In this document: in pieces, positions 53,087 to 62,546 of the stretch
Position numbering within the stretch: the stretch's first letter is position 1
How the letters are laid out: every line of letters begins with the position of its first letter
NCBI GenBank assembly: GCA_945870855.1
Contig: CAMBTP010000008.1
Location: 1 to 64,000, forward strand
DNA from: Prosthecobacter debontii
GTDB lineage: Bacteria; Verrucomicrobiota; Verrucomicrobiia; Verrucomicrobiales; Akkermansiaceae
DNA: 64,000 bases
Direction: 5' to 3'
Made by a program: the position numbers and the translations under genes
Notes under the pieces: model-generated
Told to the model about the DNA's origin: nothing
The model's input: only the letters and a program-made list of their open reading frames with translations
Databases searched by the model: none

Positions 53087-54001
53087 ATGAAACATCTGAT
53101 CCTCTCTCTCCTCCTCGTGCCCGCGCTCACGATCCCTGCCTTTTCGCAGGCATTTGAGGCCGAGGCTATTCTCTCAAAACGTGATGACGGCGGCACCTTC
53201 CGCGCGTGGATTCTTGCCGCCAGCAAATCGCAGATCCGCTACAAGACCACCAAGGTCTCCACGGATTTCGTTGAGGCAAAAACATCGGATTTCGCCACCA
53301 TCTTTTTGGTTGAGCCACCCGATTACGCGGCCGCCATCGATCTCTACGAGGGCAGGAAATACAAAGAGGCTCAGGAGGCGTTTGCCTCGGTCAAGGATCG
53401 CTGCAAGCCGATCGCTGCGATGCCCGATAATTTCCACACGCTCGCCGCTTTCCATGAGATGGAGTGCTGCCGCCACCTCGGCGATTACGAGGGTCTCGCG
53501 GTGGTGTTGAAAACATTCCTCAAAGAGCCATTAACCCGCGAGAACCAGCTCCGCCAACTCGATCTCTACATCATGTGGGACGCTGTCCGAGCCCTCGCAT
53601 GGGATCGTGTGTTGGTCATCGCTTCCGAGAGGGATGAAGAGGCTCTTCCCGGATACCAGCGCGCGCAGGTCGCCTATTGCAAAGGCCTCGCACTCGACAA
53701 TCTGGAGCGCGGTCGTGAAGCGCTCATCGAATACAGCGTCGCCATGACGGCGGATTCGGGAGCTTCGGAGATTATCACTCAGCAAGCCGGCATTAAGGCG
53801 CTTGGCGTTTACCATAAGGATCCGGAAGTCAAGGTCGCCATCCAGAACTGGGGCACCGAAGACGAGAACAAGAACTCATCTGGATACACCCGCCTCACGG
53901 AGGCCGCGGCTCTTGCCGTATTCTATGAGAAATTTATAAGTTTGGGGAAAACTCTTCCCGCAGACCTGAAGGCTTTCACGAAATACCTCGCTCCCAAGTG
54001 A
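53087..54001 (+). CDS. Secreted hypothetical protein with TPR-like helices
   Basis: A 304-residue protein. The signal peptide is MKHLILSLLLVPALTIPAFS. An N-terminal beta region (about 20-75) precedes a helical part with EGRKYKEAQEAFASVKDRC, reminiscent of TPR units. It is 30 bp after the large TPR gene and likely works with it and with the ExbB/ExbD motor. No known family is identified. Confidence 0.75.
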   Translation: MKHLILSLLLVPALTIPAFSQAFEAEAILSKRDDGGTFRAWILAASKSQIRYKTTKVSTDFVEAKTSDFATIFLVEPPDYAAAIDLYEGRKYKEAQEAFASVKDRCKPIAAMPDNFHTLAAFHEMECCRHLGDYEGLAVVLKTFLKEPLTRENQLRQLDLYIMWDAVRALAWDRVLVIASERDEEALPGYQRAQVAYCKGLALDNLERGREALIEYSVAMTADSGASEIITQQAGIKALGVYHKDPEVKVAIQNWGTEDENKNSSGYTRLTEAAALAVFYEKFISLGKTLPADLKAFTKYLAPK

Positions 54002-54104
54002 GAGTTACGCTTCGTGCTCGCCGCGAAAAATCTTCCGTAGCGCTTGCTGACACGCCTTGGCGTTTGCAATGTCGGAGCGGATCTGAATAAGTTCCGCCCT
54101 AGTG

Positions 54105-55733
54105 ATGCAACGACTGCCCCTGATCCTATCTTCCTGCCTGCTGCTCATTTCCTGCCAGAAGGAATCTCAGGTCGATAAGGCTACCCGCGAGGGCATCCTG
54201 CTTTACGGCAACTCCGCCGATCCCAAGAGCCTCGATCTGCAGGTCGTTTCCGGTGTGATCGAAAGCAATGTGATGCGCGCGCTCTACGAGGGCATGGTTC
54301 AGCTTCATCCGAAGGAGGATCTCGCGGCACCACCGGGAGCAGCCTTGGAAGTGACTCCGGACGAGACCTCCACGGTATGGACGGTAAAGTTGCGCCCCGA
54401 GGCGAAGTGGTCGGACGGCACACCCGTCACAGCCGAGGATTTCCGCTTTTCCTACGAGCGCATGCTCACGCCATCCTTCGGCGCAAAATATGCGGAGATG
54501 CTTTATTTCATGGAAGGCGCGGAGGACTTCAACAAGGGCAAGTCCACGGATTTCTCAACGGTCGGAATCAAGGTCACCGATCCCTACGGCTTCGTCCTAA
54601 CACTCCGTGGCCCGACACCTTATTTCCTCGAAGTCATCAAACATTACACGTGGTATCCCGTGCCCAAGCATCAGGTGCTGAAGTTCGGAAAAATGGAAAT
54701 GGTTGGCAATCCTTGGTCGCGCGCTGAAAATCTGGTCGGCAACGGCCCCTACCGTATCAAGTCCTACCGCCGCAACGACCATATCGAGGTGGAGCGAAAC
54801 CCGCACTATTGGGATGCCGGAAATTTTCCTCTCAATGGCATCCGTTTCCTGCCTGTCAGCAATATGTTCACCGAGTCGCGCATGTTCCGCGACGGCCAGC
54901 TACATGTCACTAGCACGGCCCCGCCCGAGGTAGTCGATCTCATGAAAAGGGTCGATCCCGGCTCGCTCCGGCAAGAGCCTTACTTGGGAACCATACTTTA
55001 CCGCTACAATACCAAGGTAAAACCACTCGATGATGTCCGCGTCCGTCGCGCCCTGAGCCTCGCCATCGACCGAAAGGCGCTCTGTAACAGCGTTTTCCGA
55101 GGCTTCGAGCCCGCCTACGGGATGACTCCGCCGATGGGCGATTACGAGCCACCGCATGGTGTCTCGCTGGATCCCGAGGCGGCGAATAAACTCCTCACCG
55201 ATGCCGGATTTCCCCTTGATGCCAAAGGCAAGCGTCCGGATTTCCCCCGCCTCAAGATTCTGATCGCCTCCAAAGAAACGAATGCCGCTCTTGCCACCGC
55301 GATCCAGGCAATGTGGGAAAAATATCTCGGTGTCGAGGTCGAGATTCAAAGCATGGAATGGACCGCTTACATGGTCGCCATGCAGGAAGAGGACTACGAT
55401 ATCATGGGCGGCGGATGGATCGGCGATTACATCGACCCTCTCACCTTTCTTGAGATGTGGACAGCGGGCAATGGCAACAACCGCACTGGTTGGGAAAGCG
55501 AACCTTTCGGAGCGAAGCTCAAGGATTCCTTCAAGGTCACAGATCCCACGATTCGCAACAGCCTCCTGCGTGAGGCGGAGGAGATCCTGCTAACTGATTC
55601 TCCCATGACGCCGATTTCCTGGTGGGGAAAAAATTATCTTCTGCATTCCTCCGTGAAAGGCTGGGATCCGCTCTTGCTCGACAACCATCCCTTCACCCAC
55701 ATCCGGCTCGTCCCGCAGCCGCCGAAACGCTAA
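54105..55733 (+). CDS. Peptide ABC transporter substrate-binding lipoprotein (OppA/DppA type)
   Basis: A 542-residue protein. A lipobox, LLLISCQKES, follows a short signal, so it is anchored at Cys18 or so. The SBP_bac_5 pattern is clear: ADPKSLDLQVVSG, WTVKLRPEAKWSDGTPVTAEDFRFSYERM (split), NGPYRIKSYRRNDHIEVERNPHYW and RRALSLAIDRKAL. It should bind oligopeptides at the outer face of the cytoplasmic membrane. The ATG at 54105 was chosen over the adjacent GTG. Confidence 0.93.
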   Translation: MQRLPLILSSCLLLISCQKESQVDKATREGILLYGNSADPKSLDLQVVSGVIESNVMRALYEGMVQLHPKEDLAAPPGAALEVTPDETSTVWTVKLRPEAKWSDGTPVTAEDFRFSYERMLTPSFGAKYAEMLYFMEGAEDFNKGKSTDFSTVGIKVTDPYGFVLTLRGPTPYFLEVIKHYTWYPVPKHQVLKFGKMEMVGNPWSRAENLVGNGPYRIKSYRRNDHIEVERNPHYWDAGNFPLNGIRFLPVSNMFTESRMFRDGQLHVTSTAPPEVVDLMKRVDPGSLRQEPYLGTILYRYNTKVKPLDDVRVRRALSLAIDRKALCNSVFRGFEPAYGMTPPMGDYEPPHGVSLDPEAANKLLTDAGFPLDAKGKRPDFPRLKILIASKETNAALATAIQAMWEKYLGVEVEIQSMEWTAYMVAMQEEDYDIMGGGWIGDYIDPLTFLEMWTAGNGNNRTGWESEPFGAKLKDSFKVTDPTIRNSLLREAEEILLTDSPMTPISWWGKNYLLHSSVKGWDPLLLDNHPFTHIRLVPQPPKR

Positions 55734-55746
55734 TCGCCCGACCGCC

Positions 55747-56661
55747 ATGCCGAAGCTTATCCTCTCCCGTTTCCTGCAGGGCCTGCTCACGCTCTTCGTG
55801 TTGGTCACGCTGACTTTCTTTCTCGTCCACGCCATGCCGGGTAGTCCCTACACGGAGGAGAAGGCGCTTCCCGAGCACATCTTGGTAGAGAAGAAAAAAG
55901 CCATGGGTCTCGATAAACCCTTGCCCGTCCAATACGCGATTTACATTTCAAACTTGGTTTTCAAACAAGATCTCGGGCCGATGATCAAAAAGGAGGGGGT
56001 GCAGGTCTCGGAGATCATCGCGGAATCGTTCCCCGTTTCCCTCGCCCTCGGGCTCGCCTCGATGGGCATCGCTCTGCTCGTCGGCATCCCCGCCGGGGTC
56101 ATTGCGGCTGTTAGGAAAAACACGCCCGTTGACTTCTCGTGCCTGGCCTTCGCCATGGTCGGCATCTGTCTGCCCAGCTTCGTGATCGGCCCGCTGCTCG
56201 CCGTTGGTGCCGGGTTTTATTTTCAGTCGCTGAATGTCGCTGGCTGGTCTTCTCCCACGGACTGGATTCTACCCGCCGTCACTTTGGGAATGATCAACGC
56301 CGCTTACCTAGCCCGGCTTTCCCGTGGCGGGATGCTCGATGTGCTTAACCAAGATTACATACGCACTGCCAAAGCGAAAGGCGTGCCCGGCTCGCGCATC
56401 ATCATCCGCCACGCTCTCAAAGGCGGGCTCATCCCCGCTGTCGCTTTCATCGGCCCTGCCTTCGCCGGTATGATCTCCGGATCTTTCGTCATCGAAACTA
56501 TTTTCCAGATTCCCGGAATGGGCCAGCACTTCGTCAACGCCGCCACCGACCGCGAGTTTTTCCTCATCCAAGGCCTCGTCCTTTTCTACGGTTTTCTGAT
56601 TGTCGCCGCCAATCTTCTCGCCGATCTCGCCCAGATCGCCATCAACCCGAGGATGCGATAA
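55747..56661 (+). CDS. Oligopeptide ABC transporter permease (OppB/DppB type)
   Basis: A 304-residue protein with six membrane helices. The N-terminal MPKLILSRFLQGLLTLFVLVTLTFFLVHAMPG region and the EAA-like loop DYIRTAKAKGVPGSRIIIRHALKGGLIP (split by the G at its centre) are typical of OppB. It lies 13 bp after the binding protein. No oppC, oppD or oppF is present in the window: the next gene is an aldehyde dehydrogenase. The transporter must use subunits encoded elsewhere or is incomplete. Confidence 0.92.
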   Translation: MPKLILSRFLQGLLTLFVLVTLTFFLVHAMPGSPYTEEKALPEHILVEKKKAMGLDKPLPVQYAIYISNLVFKQDLGPMIKKEGVQVSEIIAESFPVSLALGLASMGIALLVGIPAGVIAAVRKNTPVDFSCLAFAMVGICLPSFVIGPLLAVGAGFYFQSLNVAGWSSPTDWILPAVTLGMINAAYLARLSRGGMLDVLNQDYIRTAKAKGVPGSRIIIRHALKGGLIPAVAFIGPAFAGMISGSFVIETIFQIPGMGQHFVNAATDREFFLIQGLVLFYGFLIVAANLLADLAQIAINPRMR

Positions 56662-56785
56662 GGGGACTCGCTGGACGGGACAAGCGGCGTTGAACGCTTG
56701 TGGAGAGAGGGCGCTGCCTTTGGAAATTTCGGATGGCTAATCAGGGATGGCTGTCGCAGGGTGCGCGCACGGAAATCTACTCTAT

Positions 56786-58348
56786 ATGACCACAACTCTT
56801 CTCGGCACTTCATTTATCGGCAACTCACGCTCTAGCGGAACAGAAACCTGCGGCAACGGCATCCAGCCCGGCACCGGCGCAGTCCTTGAGCCGGCCTACA
56901 TGGCCGCCACTCCTGACGAGGTGGAAAATGCCTTGTCGCTCGCCGCCGCCGCATTTCCTGTTTACTCGCAGCTCCCGGGGAAAACCCGTGCCGTGTTCCT
57001 GCGCGCCATCGCGGATGGGATCGAGGCTGTGGTGGAGGTAATCGTCGAGCGTGGCCAACTTGAAACCGCCTTGCCGGAGCCGCGCTTGCGTGGAGAGACC
57101 GGTCGCACTGTCGGCCAGCTCCGCATGTTCGCGAAACAGATCGAAGAAGGCTCGTGGGTCGATGCCCGCATCGACCGCGCCCAGCCCGATCGCAAGCCTT
57201 TACCGAAAGCCGACCACCGCGCGATGCTCTGCCCACTCGGCCCCGTGGCCGTTTTCTGCGCCAGCAATTTTCCGCTCGCCTACTCCGTGGCTGGTGGTGA
57301 CACCGCCTCCGCATTGGCTGCCGGTTGTCCGGTCGTTGTGATCGCCCACTCATCGCATCCCGGTGTGGCAGAAATCGTAGCCAACGCCGTGATTGCCGCC
57401 GCGCAGGCAAACGGCATGCCCGAGGGCGTGTTCTCCGTCCTCTACGGCGGCGGGCGCAAGGTCGGCCAAGCGGTGGTGAAACATCCCGTGATTCAAGCGG
57501 TCGGCTTCACTGGCTCCCGTGCGGGCGGCACCGCCCTGATGGCCACCGCGAACGCCCGTCCGCAGCCCATTCCTGTTTACGCGGAAATGAGTTCTGTGAA
57601 CCCAGTCGTGATTCTTCCCAGTGCGCTCGCTCGTGGAGAAGAAGCACTCGCCGAGGCGTTTTTCGGATCGCTCACGCTCGGCGTCGGCCAGTTCTGCACG
57701 AACCCCGGCCTCGTTTTCCTTCCGGAAAACACTGGTGAAGCTTTCCTCGCGAAACTCAAGTCCCTCATCGAGGCCGGTTCTCCCGGCATGATGCTCAACG
57801 CCGGCATCTGCAAAGCCTTTGCCGACGCCACCTCCAGCTTTGCCACCGCACCCGGCGTGGCAACCCTTGCCCGCTCCACCACCGAAGCCGGCTCTGGTCA
57901 GGGCGCGCCGATGGCCTTCACCGTTTCCGTTGCGGATTTCCTAAAATCCGAAGTGCTGCAAGGCGAGATGTTCGGTCCCGCGACCCTGATCGTTCGCGGA
58001 TCACTTGCAGAAATCGAAGCTGCCATCCCGCACCTCGAAGGCCAGCTTACCGCCAGTATTCACTCCACCGTAGAGGAACTCGCCGCGCATCCCGGCCTCG
58101 TCCCCGCGCTACAGAATCGCTCAGGTCGCCTCATTTTCAACGGCTTCCCCACGGGCGTGGAGGTCTGCGATAGCATCGTCCACGGCGGGCCGTTCCCCGC
58201 CACCTCCGATGGACGTAGTACTTCCGTAGGCACCATGGCTATCTTCCGCTTCTGCCGCCCTGTCACATGGCAGAACTTCCCCGAAGCCGCACTTCCTGCT
58301 GAACTACAAGACGCGAATCCACTCGGAATCAAGCGCATGGAAAGCTGA
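56786..58348 (+). CDS. NADP-type aldehyde dehydrogenase (alpha-ketoglutarate semialdehyde dehydrogenase-like)
   Basis: A 520-residue protein. ALDH landmarks: FCASNFPLAYSVAGGDTASALAAG, a GFTGSRAGGTALM cofactor loop, catalytic Glu in YAEMSSVNP, and catalytic Cys in GVGQFCTNPGL. The arrangement fits the KGSADH/XacF-like branch acting on 2,5-dioxovalerate. The start was set at the ATG before TTTLLGTSFIGNSR. It is convergent with the L-serine dehydratase gene, with a hairpin between them. Confidence 0.88.
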   Translation: MTTTLLGTSFIGNSRSSGTETCGNGIQPGTGAVLEPAYMAATPDEVENALSLAAAAFPVYSQLPGKTRAVFLRAIADGIEAVVEVIVERGQLETALPEPRLRGETGRTVGQLRMFAKQIEEGSWVDARIDRAQPDRKPLPKADHRAMLCPLGPVAVFCASNFPLAYSVAGGDTASALAAGCPVVVIAHSSHPGVAEIVANAVIAAAQANGMPEGVFSVLYGGGRKVGQAVVKHPVIQAVGFTGSRAGGTALMATANARPQPIPVYAEMSSVNPVVILPSALARGEEALAEAFFGSLTLGVGQFCTNPGLVFLPENTGEAFLAKLKSLIEAGSPGMMLNAGICKAFADATSSFATAPGVATLARSTTEAGSGQGAPMAFTVSVADFLKSEVLQGEMFGPATLIVRGSLAEIEAAIPHLEGQLTASIHSTVEELAAHPGLVPALQNRSGRLIFNGFPTGVEVCDSIVHGGPFPATSDGRSTSVGTMAIFRFCRPVTWQNFPEAALPAELQDANPLGIKRMES

Positions 58349-58355
58349 TTACAGT

Positions 58356-58382
58356 AGGGTCATTTTGAATCAAAACGACCCT
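58356..58382. terminator. Hairpin between convergent genes
   Basis: AGGGTC/GACCCT plus TTTT/AAAA arms with a GAATC loop and one mismatch. There is no T-tract, so its efficiency as a terminator is uncertain. Confidence 0.4.
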
Positions 58383-58387
58383 TCCGA

Positions 58388-59962
58388 TCACCCGCATCCG
58401 CAGCCGGTGCCGCAGGCGCGTTTCTCGGCGAGCTTTTTCTCCAGAGCGATCGCCGTGGGTGTGATGGATAGACCGCCTAGGTTTGTGCATCTCACTTCGC
58501 GGGGCATTTGTTTGGCAACCTGTTTCGCAGTCTCGATCACCTCGTCGAGCGGGATGACTTGGTCGTAACCGGCCAAGGCCATGTTCGCGCAACAGAGGGC
58601 GTTGGCGGCGGCCATGACGTTCTTTCCGAGGCAGGGAGCTTCTACCCGGTTCGCGATGGGATCACAGATCAGGCCGATCATGCTTTGCATTGCCATCGAG
58701 GCCGCACCGACGGATTGCTTGAGCGTGCCTTCTGCGAGGGTGACGAGCGCGGCGCCCGCCATCGCGGCGGCAGATCCTCCCTCTGCCTGGCAGCCGCCGA
58801 CTTCGGCGGCGAAGGTCCAGCGGGTAGCGATGAAAACTCCGATCAGGCCGCTGGCGAGCAGGGCTTTGGCCATTTCTTCCTCGCCGAGTCCCATGCTCTC
58901 CGCCATCGCGACGACAGCTCCAGGCAAGGCCGCGCAGGCCCCTGCTGTAGGCGCGGCGATGATTACGCCCATCGAGCTTTTCACCTCCATCAGCGAGGTC
59001 ACGTAAAGGATAATCCGGTTCAGTGCGCCGCCATCTAACAATTTTCCGGCCGCCATCATCTCGCCGAATTTCCCGCACTGGTGGCCGAGCACGCGATCCT
59101 CGTATTCCGTGCCAGCGATGCCCTCGGCGATGGAGTTCCGCACGATGCGAACGATCTCAACCATCTTCGCGATTACTACCTCTTCGGTGAGATTGCCGCG
59201 CGCCATTTCGTATTGGACGGCGAGTTTCCAAAGCGGAGTAGCGCGCCCGGCATCGTATTCCAGCATCGCCTCGCAGGTGCCGAAGGGGACATGCGTATCC
59301 TTCCGCGACATCACGGAAAGAACCGGCGCGAGACGTTTCACACAGCGCACTCCTTCCAGCGCCGCGATTAAATCATCAGCCACAAAAGTCGCAGCCTTCA
59401 CTTCGATCATTTTCCTCCCGCCCGACTCATGCAAAATCACCTGCGATCCCTCCACACTGGCTTCCAGAGCCGCGACCCCGCTGGCCGGATCGCCTTCGAT
59501 CCATATCAAGGTCTCAAAATAATCGCCGTGCATCGAGACACCGAAGCCGTCGAGCTCGATCACCTCCATGATGCCGCCGCCCGTGGAGATCGCGATGAGA
59601 GTGCGGGTTTCCTTTTCACTGAAAAGCGTGAGCCGGTAGGTGTTCGGATGCGGATCGCCGGCATCGACGGTCTCGATGGAAATTTTCACACCGCTTTCCG
59701 CCAGCGTTTTCATGGAACCCGGCAGCCGCGGATCCGCCGCGTCCCAGCCCATCAGCCCGCCGAAAAGCCCCATATCGGAGCCCTGCGTGTCATGGGTGTT
59801 GGGCAGTGAGCCGTTGCGGTCGAACTCGACAAGCACCTGCGAGAAATCCCCATCCATGAGATTGCGGGCAAGGCGGCCGATGCGAAGGGCAGCGGCGCAG
59901 TGGGAGCTCGACGGCCCGCGCATCACGGGGCCGATGACATCGTTGAAAATACTTACGATCAT
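58388..59962 (-). CDS. sdaA: L-serine dehydratase, iron-sulfur dependent, single chain
   Basis: A 524-residue protein with the beta (about 1-170) and alpha (about 190-524) parts fused. MIVSIFNDVIGPVMRGPSSSH is the standard opening. Cys residues for the [4Fe-4S] cluster include ALCCANMALAGYDQVIP, with further Cys in GLICDPIANRVEAPCLGKN. The short cysteine-rich tail ends CGTGCGCG. It deaminates L-serine to pyruvate and ammonia. Confidence 0.92.
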   Translation of the reverse strand: MIVSIFNDVIGPVMRGPSSSHCAAALRIGRLARNLMDGDFSQVLVEFDRNGSLPNTHDTQGSDMGLFGGLMGWDAADPRLPGSMKTLAESGVKISIETVDAGDPHPNTYRLTLFSEKETRTLIAISTGGGIMEVIELDGFGVSMHGDYFETLIWIEGDPASGVAALEASVEGSQVILHESGGRKMIEVKAATFVADDLIAALEGVRCVKRLAPVLSVMSRKDTHVPFGTCEAMLEYDAGRATPLWKLAVQYEMARGNLTEEVVIAKMVEIVRIVRNSIAEGIAGTEYEDRVLGHQCGKFGEMMAAGKLLDGGALNRIILYVTSLMEVKSSMGVIIAAPTAGACAALPGAVVAMAESMGLGEEEMAKALLASGLIGVFIATRWTFAAEVGGCQAEGGSAAAMAGAALVTLAEGTLKQSVGAASMAMQSMIGLICDPIANRVEAPCLGKNVMAAANALCCANMALAGYDQVIPLDEVIETAKQVAKQMPREVRCTNLGGLSITPTAIALEKKLAEKRACGTGCGCG

Positions 59963-60091
59963 AGTTGGCGAGGCAGATCATAATCCCGGACGGCGCGGAT
60001 ACCATCTCGGATTTTCATTGCTCCCGACGGCCACGCTAACATGCAGTTCAAAAAAACTTGAACAAAGCGTTATGCCTGTTAGTAACGGGGT

Positions 60092-60604
60092 GTGGAATCG
60101 CCCTCACCTGATACCAGAACGAGCTCCTTCGGCCTCACGACGTTGCAGCGGGAGGTGGTGGATTTTTTCGTGGACGGCGTGAAAGTGCTGGGTTTGCCGA
60201 GATCGCTTGGGGAAATTTATGGTTTGCTTTTCATTACGACCGCACCCCTCTCGCTCGACGACCTAGTGCGGGATCTGGGGATTTCCAAAGGCTCGGCGAG
60301 CCAAGGTTTGCGAATGCTGCGGACGCTTGGCGCGGTGCGCGAGGCTGCCGGGAATGGCGACCGGCGCACATATTACGAGCCCGCTGTGGATCTGAAAAAA
60401 TTGGTCGGCGGCTTCATTCGTGAGCAGGTGCGCCCTCATCTAGATAGCGGGAAAATAAAGCTCCGATTCATTGCGGAAACCGCCAGCCTCACCGCTGATC
60501 CCGTGGACAAAGAGTTTTTCAACGATCGCATCGAGCGCCTCGAATCCTGGATGAAGCGCGGCGGCCAGGTGCTACCGATGTTGCAGAAAATTCTCGGCCA
60601 ATGA
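60092..60604 (+). CDS. GbsR/MarR-family transcriptional regulator
   Basis: A 170-residue protein starting with GTG. The winged-helix motif TTAPLSLDDLVRDLGISKGSASQGLRMLRTLGAVRE matches GbsR-like MarR regulators. A C-terminal helix bundle follows. Its stop overlaps the next gene's ATG by 4 nt, so it is coupled with the NusG paralogue and probably governs the polysaccharide cluster. Confidence 0.85.
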   Translation: MESPSPDTRTSSFGLTTLQREVVDFFVDGVKVLGLPRSLGEIYGLLFITTAPLSLDDLVRDLGISKGSASQGLRMLRTLGAVREAAGNGDRRTYYEPAVDLKKLVGGFIREQVRPHLDSGKIKLRFIAETASLTADPVDKEFFNDRIERLESWMKRGGQVLPMLQKILGQ

Positions 60605-61161
60605 CTCTCCTCGAAACAGATAAGCACCGTTGGTTTTGCGTCCGCACGCAGACGAAGCGGGAGCATATCGCCGCGAAGCATCTGCGGGAATTAGAGGGCG
60701 TGGAGGTGTTCTGCCCCCGCATGAGATACCGCAGGGCTACGCGGCGCGGGAAAGTCTGGTGGCTGGAACCCCTTTTCCCCGGATACTTGCTGGCGAAGTT
60801 CGACCGCAACGAAATGGAACGCGCAGTGACCTTTTGCCAAGGAGTGCGCGGCCTCGTCCGCTTCGGCACGGAAATCCCCGATATTCCCGATGCCACGGTG
60901 CGAAACCTCATCCGCCAGGTGCGCGAGCAGGCTGGCGGGGAAGGGGAAGAGGAGATGATCACCATCGCGCCCTCCATCTCTGTCGGGGACGAAGTGGAAG
61001 TAGCCACTGGCCCCTTCCAAGGCATGAAAGGGATCATCCGCAGCGTCGCTCCAGCCACCGAGCGCGTGAAGGTACTCCTGGAATTTCTCGGCCAAATCCA
61101 ACCCGTCGATCTCGATCTTTTCTCCATTTTAACCGCTAGCAAGCCGATCCCAAACTTCTGA
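60601..61161 (+). CDS. NusG-family transcription elongation factor (RfaH/UpxY-like paralogue)
   Basis: A 186-residue protein. The N-terminal NGN domain is seen in HRWFCVRTQTKREHIAAKHL and PLFPGYLLAKFD; a KOW domain lies at about 130-165 (VGDEVEVATGPFQGMKGII). It lacks the secE/rplK context of the housekeeping NusG and lies before glf and fcl, as specialised NusG paralogues do when they promote read-through of long polysaccharide operons. No ops sequence was identified. Confidence 0.88.
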   Translation: MTLLETDKHRWFCVRTQTKREHIAAKHLRELEGVEVFCPRMRYRRATRRGKVWWLEPLFPGYLLAKFDRNEMERAVTFCQGVRGLVRFGTEIPDIPDATVRNLIRQVREQAGGEGEEEMITIAPSISVGDEVEVATGPFQGMKGIIRSVAPATERVKVLLEFLGQIQPVDLDLFSILTASKPIPNF

Positions 61162-61355
61162 TTTGTTCATTTTTCATTGAACTGATCGCCTTTCCGCATC
61201 ACCATAGAAACCGCCTCCTCGCCCACCGGGGAAAATCAATATCTACAAATACCAACCACAGGTTTTTTCCCAGAAAACGGGGAAATCGACCAAGGGCGGT
61301 AGCGTGCTTGGTAGCAACCTTCGGGCGCCCACCATTATCTTTCGCTAACCAAGTT

Positions 61356-62501
61356 TTGAAATTCCTCATCGTCGGAGCTGGCTTCTCGGGACTGGTCGCC
61401 GCACATCGGCTCTCCAACGCCGGACATGATTGCGTGGTGGTCGATAAGCGCCCGCACCTCGCAGGCAACGCCCACGATTCCTACGACAAAGCCGGCGTCC
61501 TGATCCACAATTACGGCCCACATTATTTTCGGACAAACTCCGAACGCATCCTCGAATACCTCTCCACCTTCACCGGCTGGAATCCCGTCGATTACACGAT
61601 CCAATCCTTCACCGAGGGCAAATTCTGGCCCTTTCCGATCAATCTCAACACCTTCGAGAAACTCATCGGGAAACCAGCGACCACCGCTGATTTTGAGCAA
61701 TACCTCGCCGCAAACCGCCTCAATATCCCCGATCCGAAAAATTCCGAGGAAGTTATCCTCTCACAAGTCGGCGCGCGCCTCTACGAACTATTTTTCGAGG
61801 GCTACACACTGAAACAATGGAAGCGCCATCCACGCGAGCTTGATCCCTCCGTCTGCGGGCGTATCCCCATCCGCACCAACCGCGACGACCGCTACCTCTC
61901 CGAAACTTTCCAGGCACTCCCCGACAAAGGCTACACTCACCTGCTCGAAAACATCCTCGCCGCCAGCCCGAATACCACGCTCCACCTCAACACCGATTTC
62001 ATCGAGGCACGGGAAAAATTCCCCCACGACCACCTCATCTTCACCGGAGCCATCGACGAATACTTTGGTAGGAAATACGGCTCGCTGCCTTACCGCTCGC
62101 TCCGTTTCGACCACGAATCCTTCACCGCCGCCGAGCTCGTCCCACGCGAAAAAATTTCCGGGAAACCCGGTTTCTGGCAGCCCGCCATGCAAGTGAATTA
62201 CCCAGGGAAAGACATCCCCTTCACGCGCATCGTCGAGATCAAACACGCCACTGGGCAAAAAATCGACGCCACCACGATCGTCCGCGAATTCCCCGAGGAC
62301 TGGGACGTATCCAAAGAACCCTACTACCCTATCCCCGCCCCCGACGCTGCCGCCGCTTACCAAAAATACGCCGCCCTCGCCGCCGTAGAAACGAACACGA
62401 CCTTCATCGGTCGCCTCGCCACTTACCGCTATTATAATATGGATCAGGTCACCGGCATGGCACTCGTTGCAGCGGAAAAGCTCATCAAGCGCTTCGCCTG
62501 A
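61356..62501 (+). CDS. glf: UDP-galactopyranose mutase
   Basis: A 381-residue flavoprotein. FLIVGAGFSGLVAAHRLSNAG is the FAD-binding motif, VLIHNYGPHYFRTNSERI and GYTLKQWKRHP are Glf signatures, and RYYNMDQVTGMAL ends the family domain. It converts UDP-galactopyranose to UDP-galactofuranose for O-antigen or capsule. No ATG is present; TTG at 61356 fits the family start best, while another TTG (61308) lies further upstream. Confidence 0.92.
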   Translation: MKFLIVGAGFSGLVAAHRLSNAGHDCVVVDKRPHLAGNAHDSYDKAGVLIHNYGPHYFRTNSERILEYLSTFTGWNPVDYTIQSFTEGKFWPFPINLNTFEKLIGKPATTADFEQYLAANRLNIPDPKNSEEVILSQVGARLYELFFEGYTLKQWKRHPRELDPSVCGRIPIRTNRDDRYLSETFQALPDKGYTHLLENILAASPNTTLHLNTDFIEAREKFPHDHLIFTGAIDEYFGRKYGSLPYRSLRFDHESFTAAELVPREKISGKPGFWQPAMQVNYPGKDIPFTRIVEIKHATGQKIDATTIVREFPEDWDVSKEPYYPIPAPDAAAAYQKYAALAAVETNTTFIGRLATYRYYNMDQVTGMALVAAEKLIKRFA

Positions 62502-62510
62502 TCCCCATCT

Positions 62511-62542
62511 CAGCATTTCAGCTTTTCAGCTTTTCAGCTTTT
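62511..62542 (+). repeat. 8-bp tandem repeat (CAGCTTTT, four copies) upstream of fcl
   Basis: Three perfect CAGCTTTT units preceded by CAGCATTT. The array ends 4 nt before the fcl ATG and occupies the position of the ribosome-binding site. No standard Shine-Dalgarno sequence is seen. Confidence 0.85.
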
Positions 62543-62546
62543 ATTT

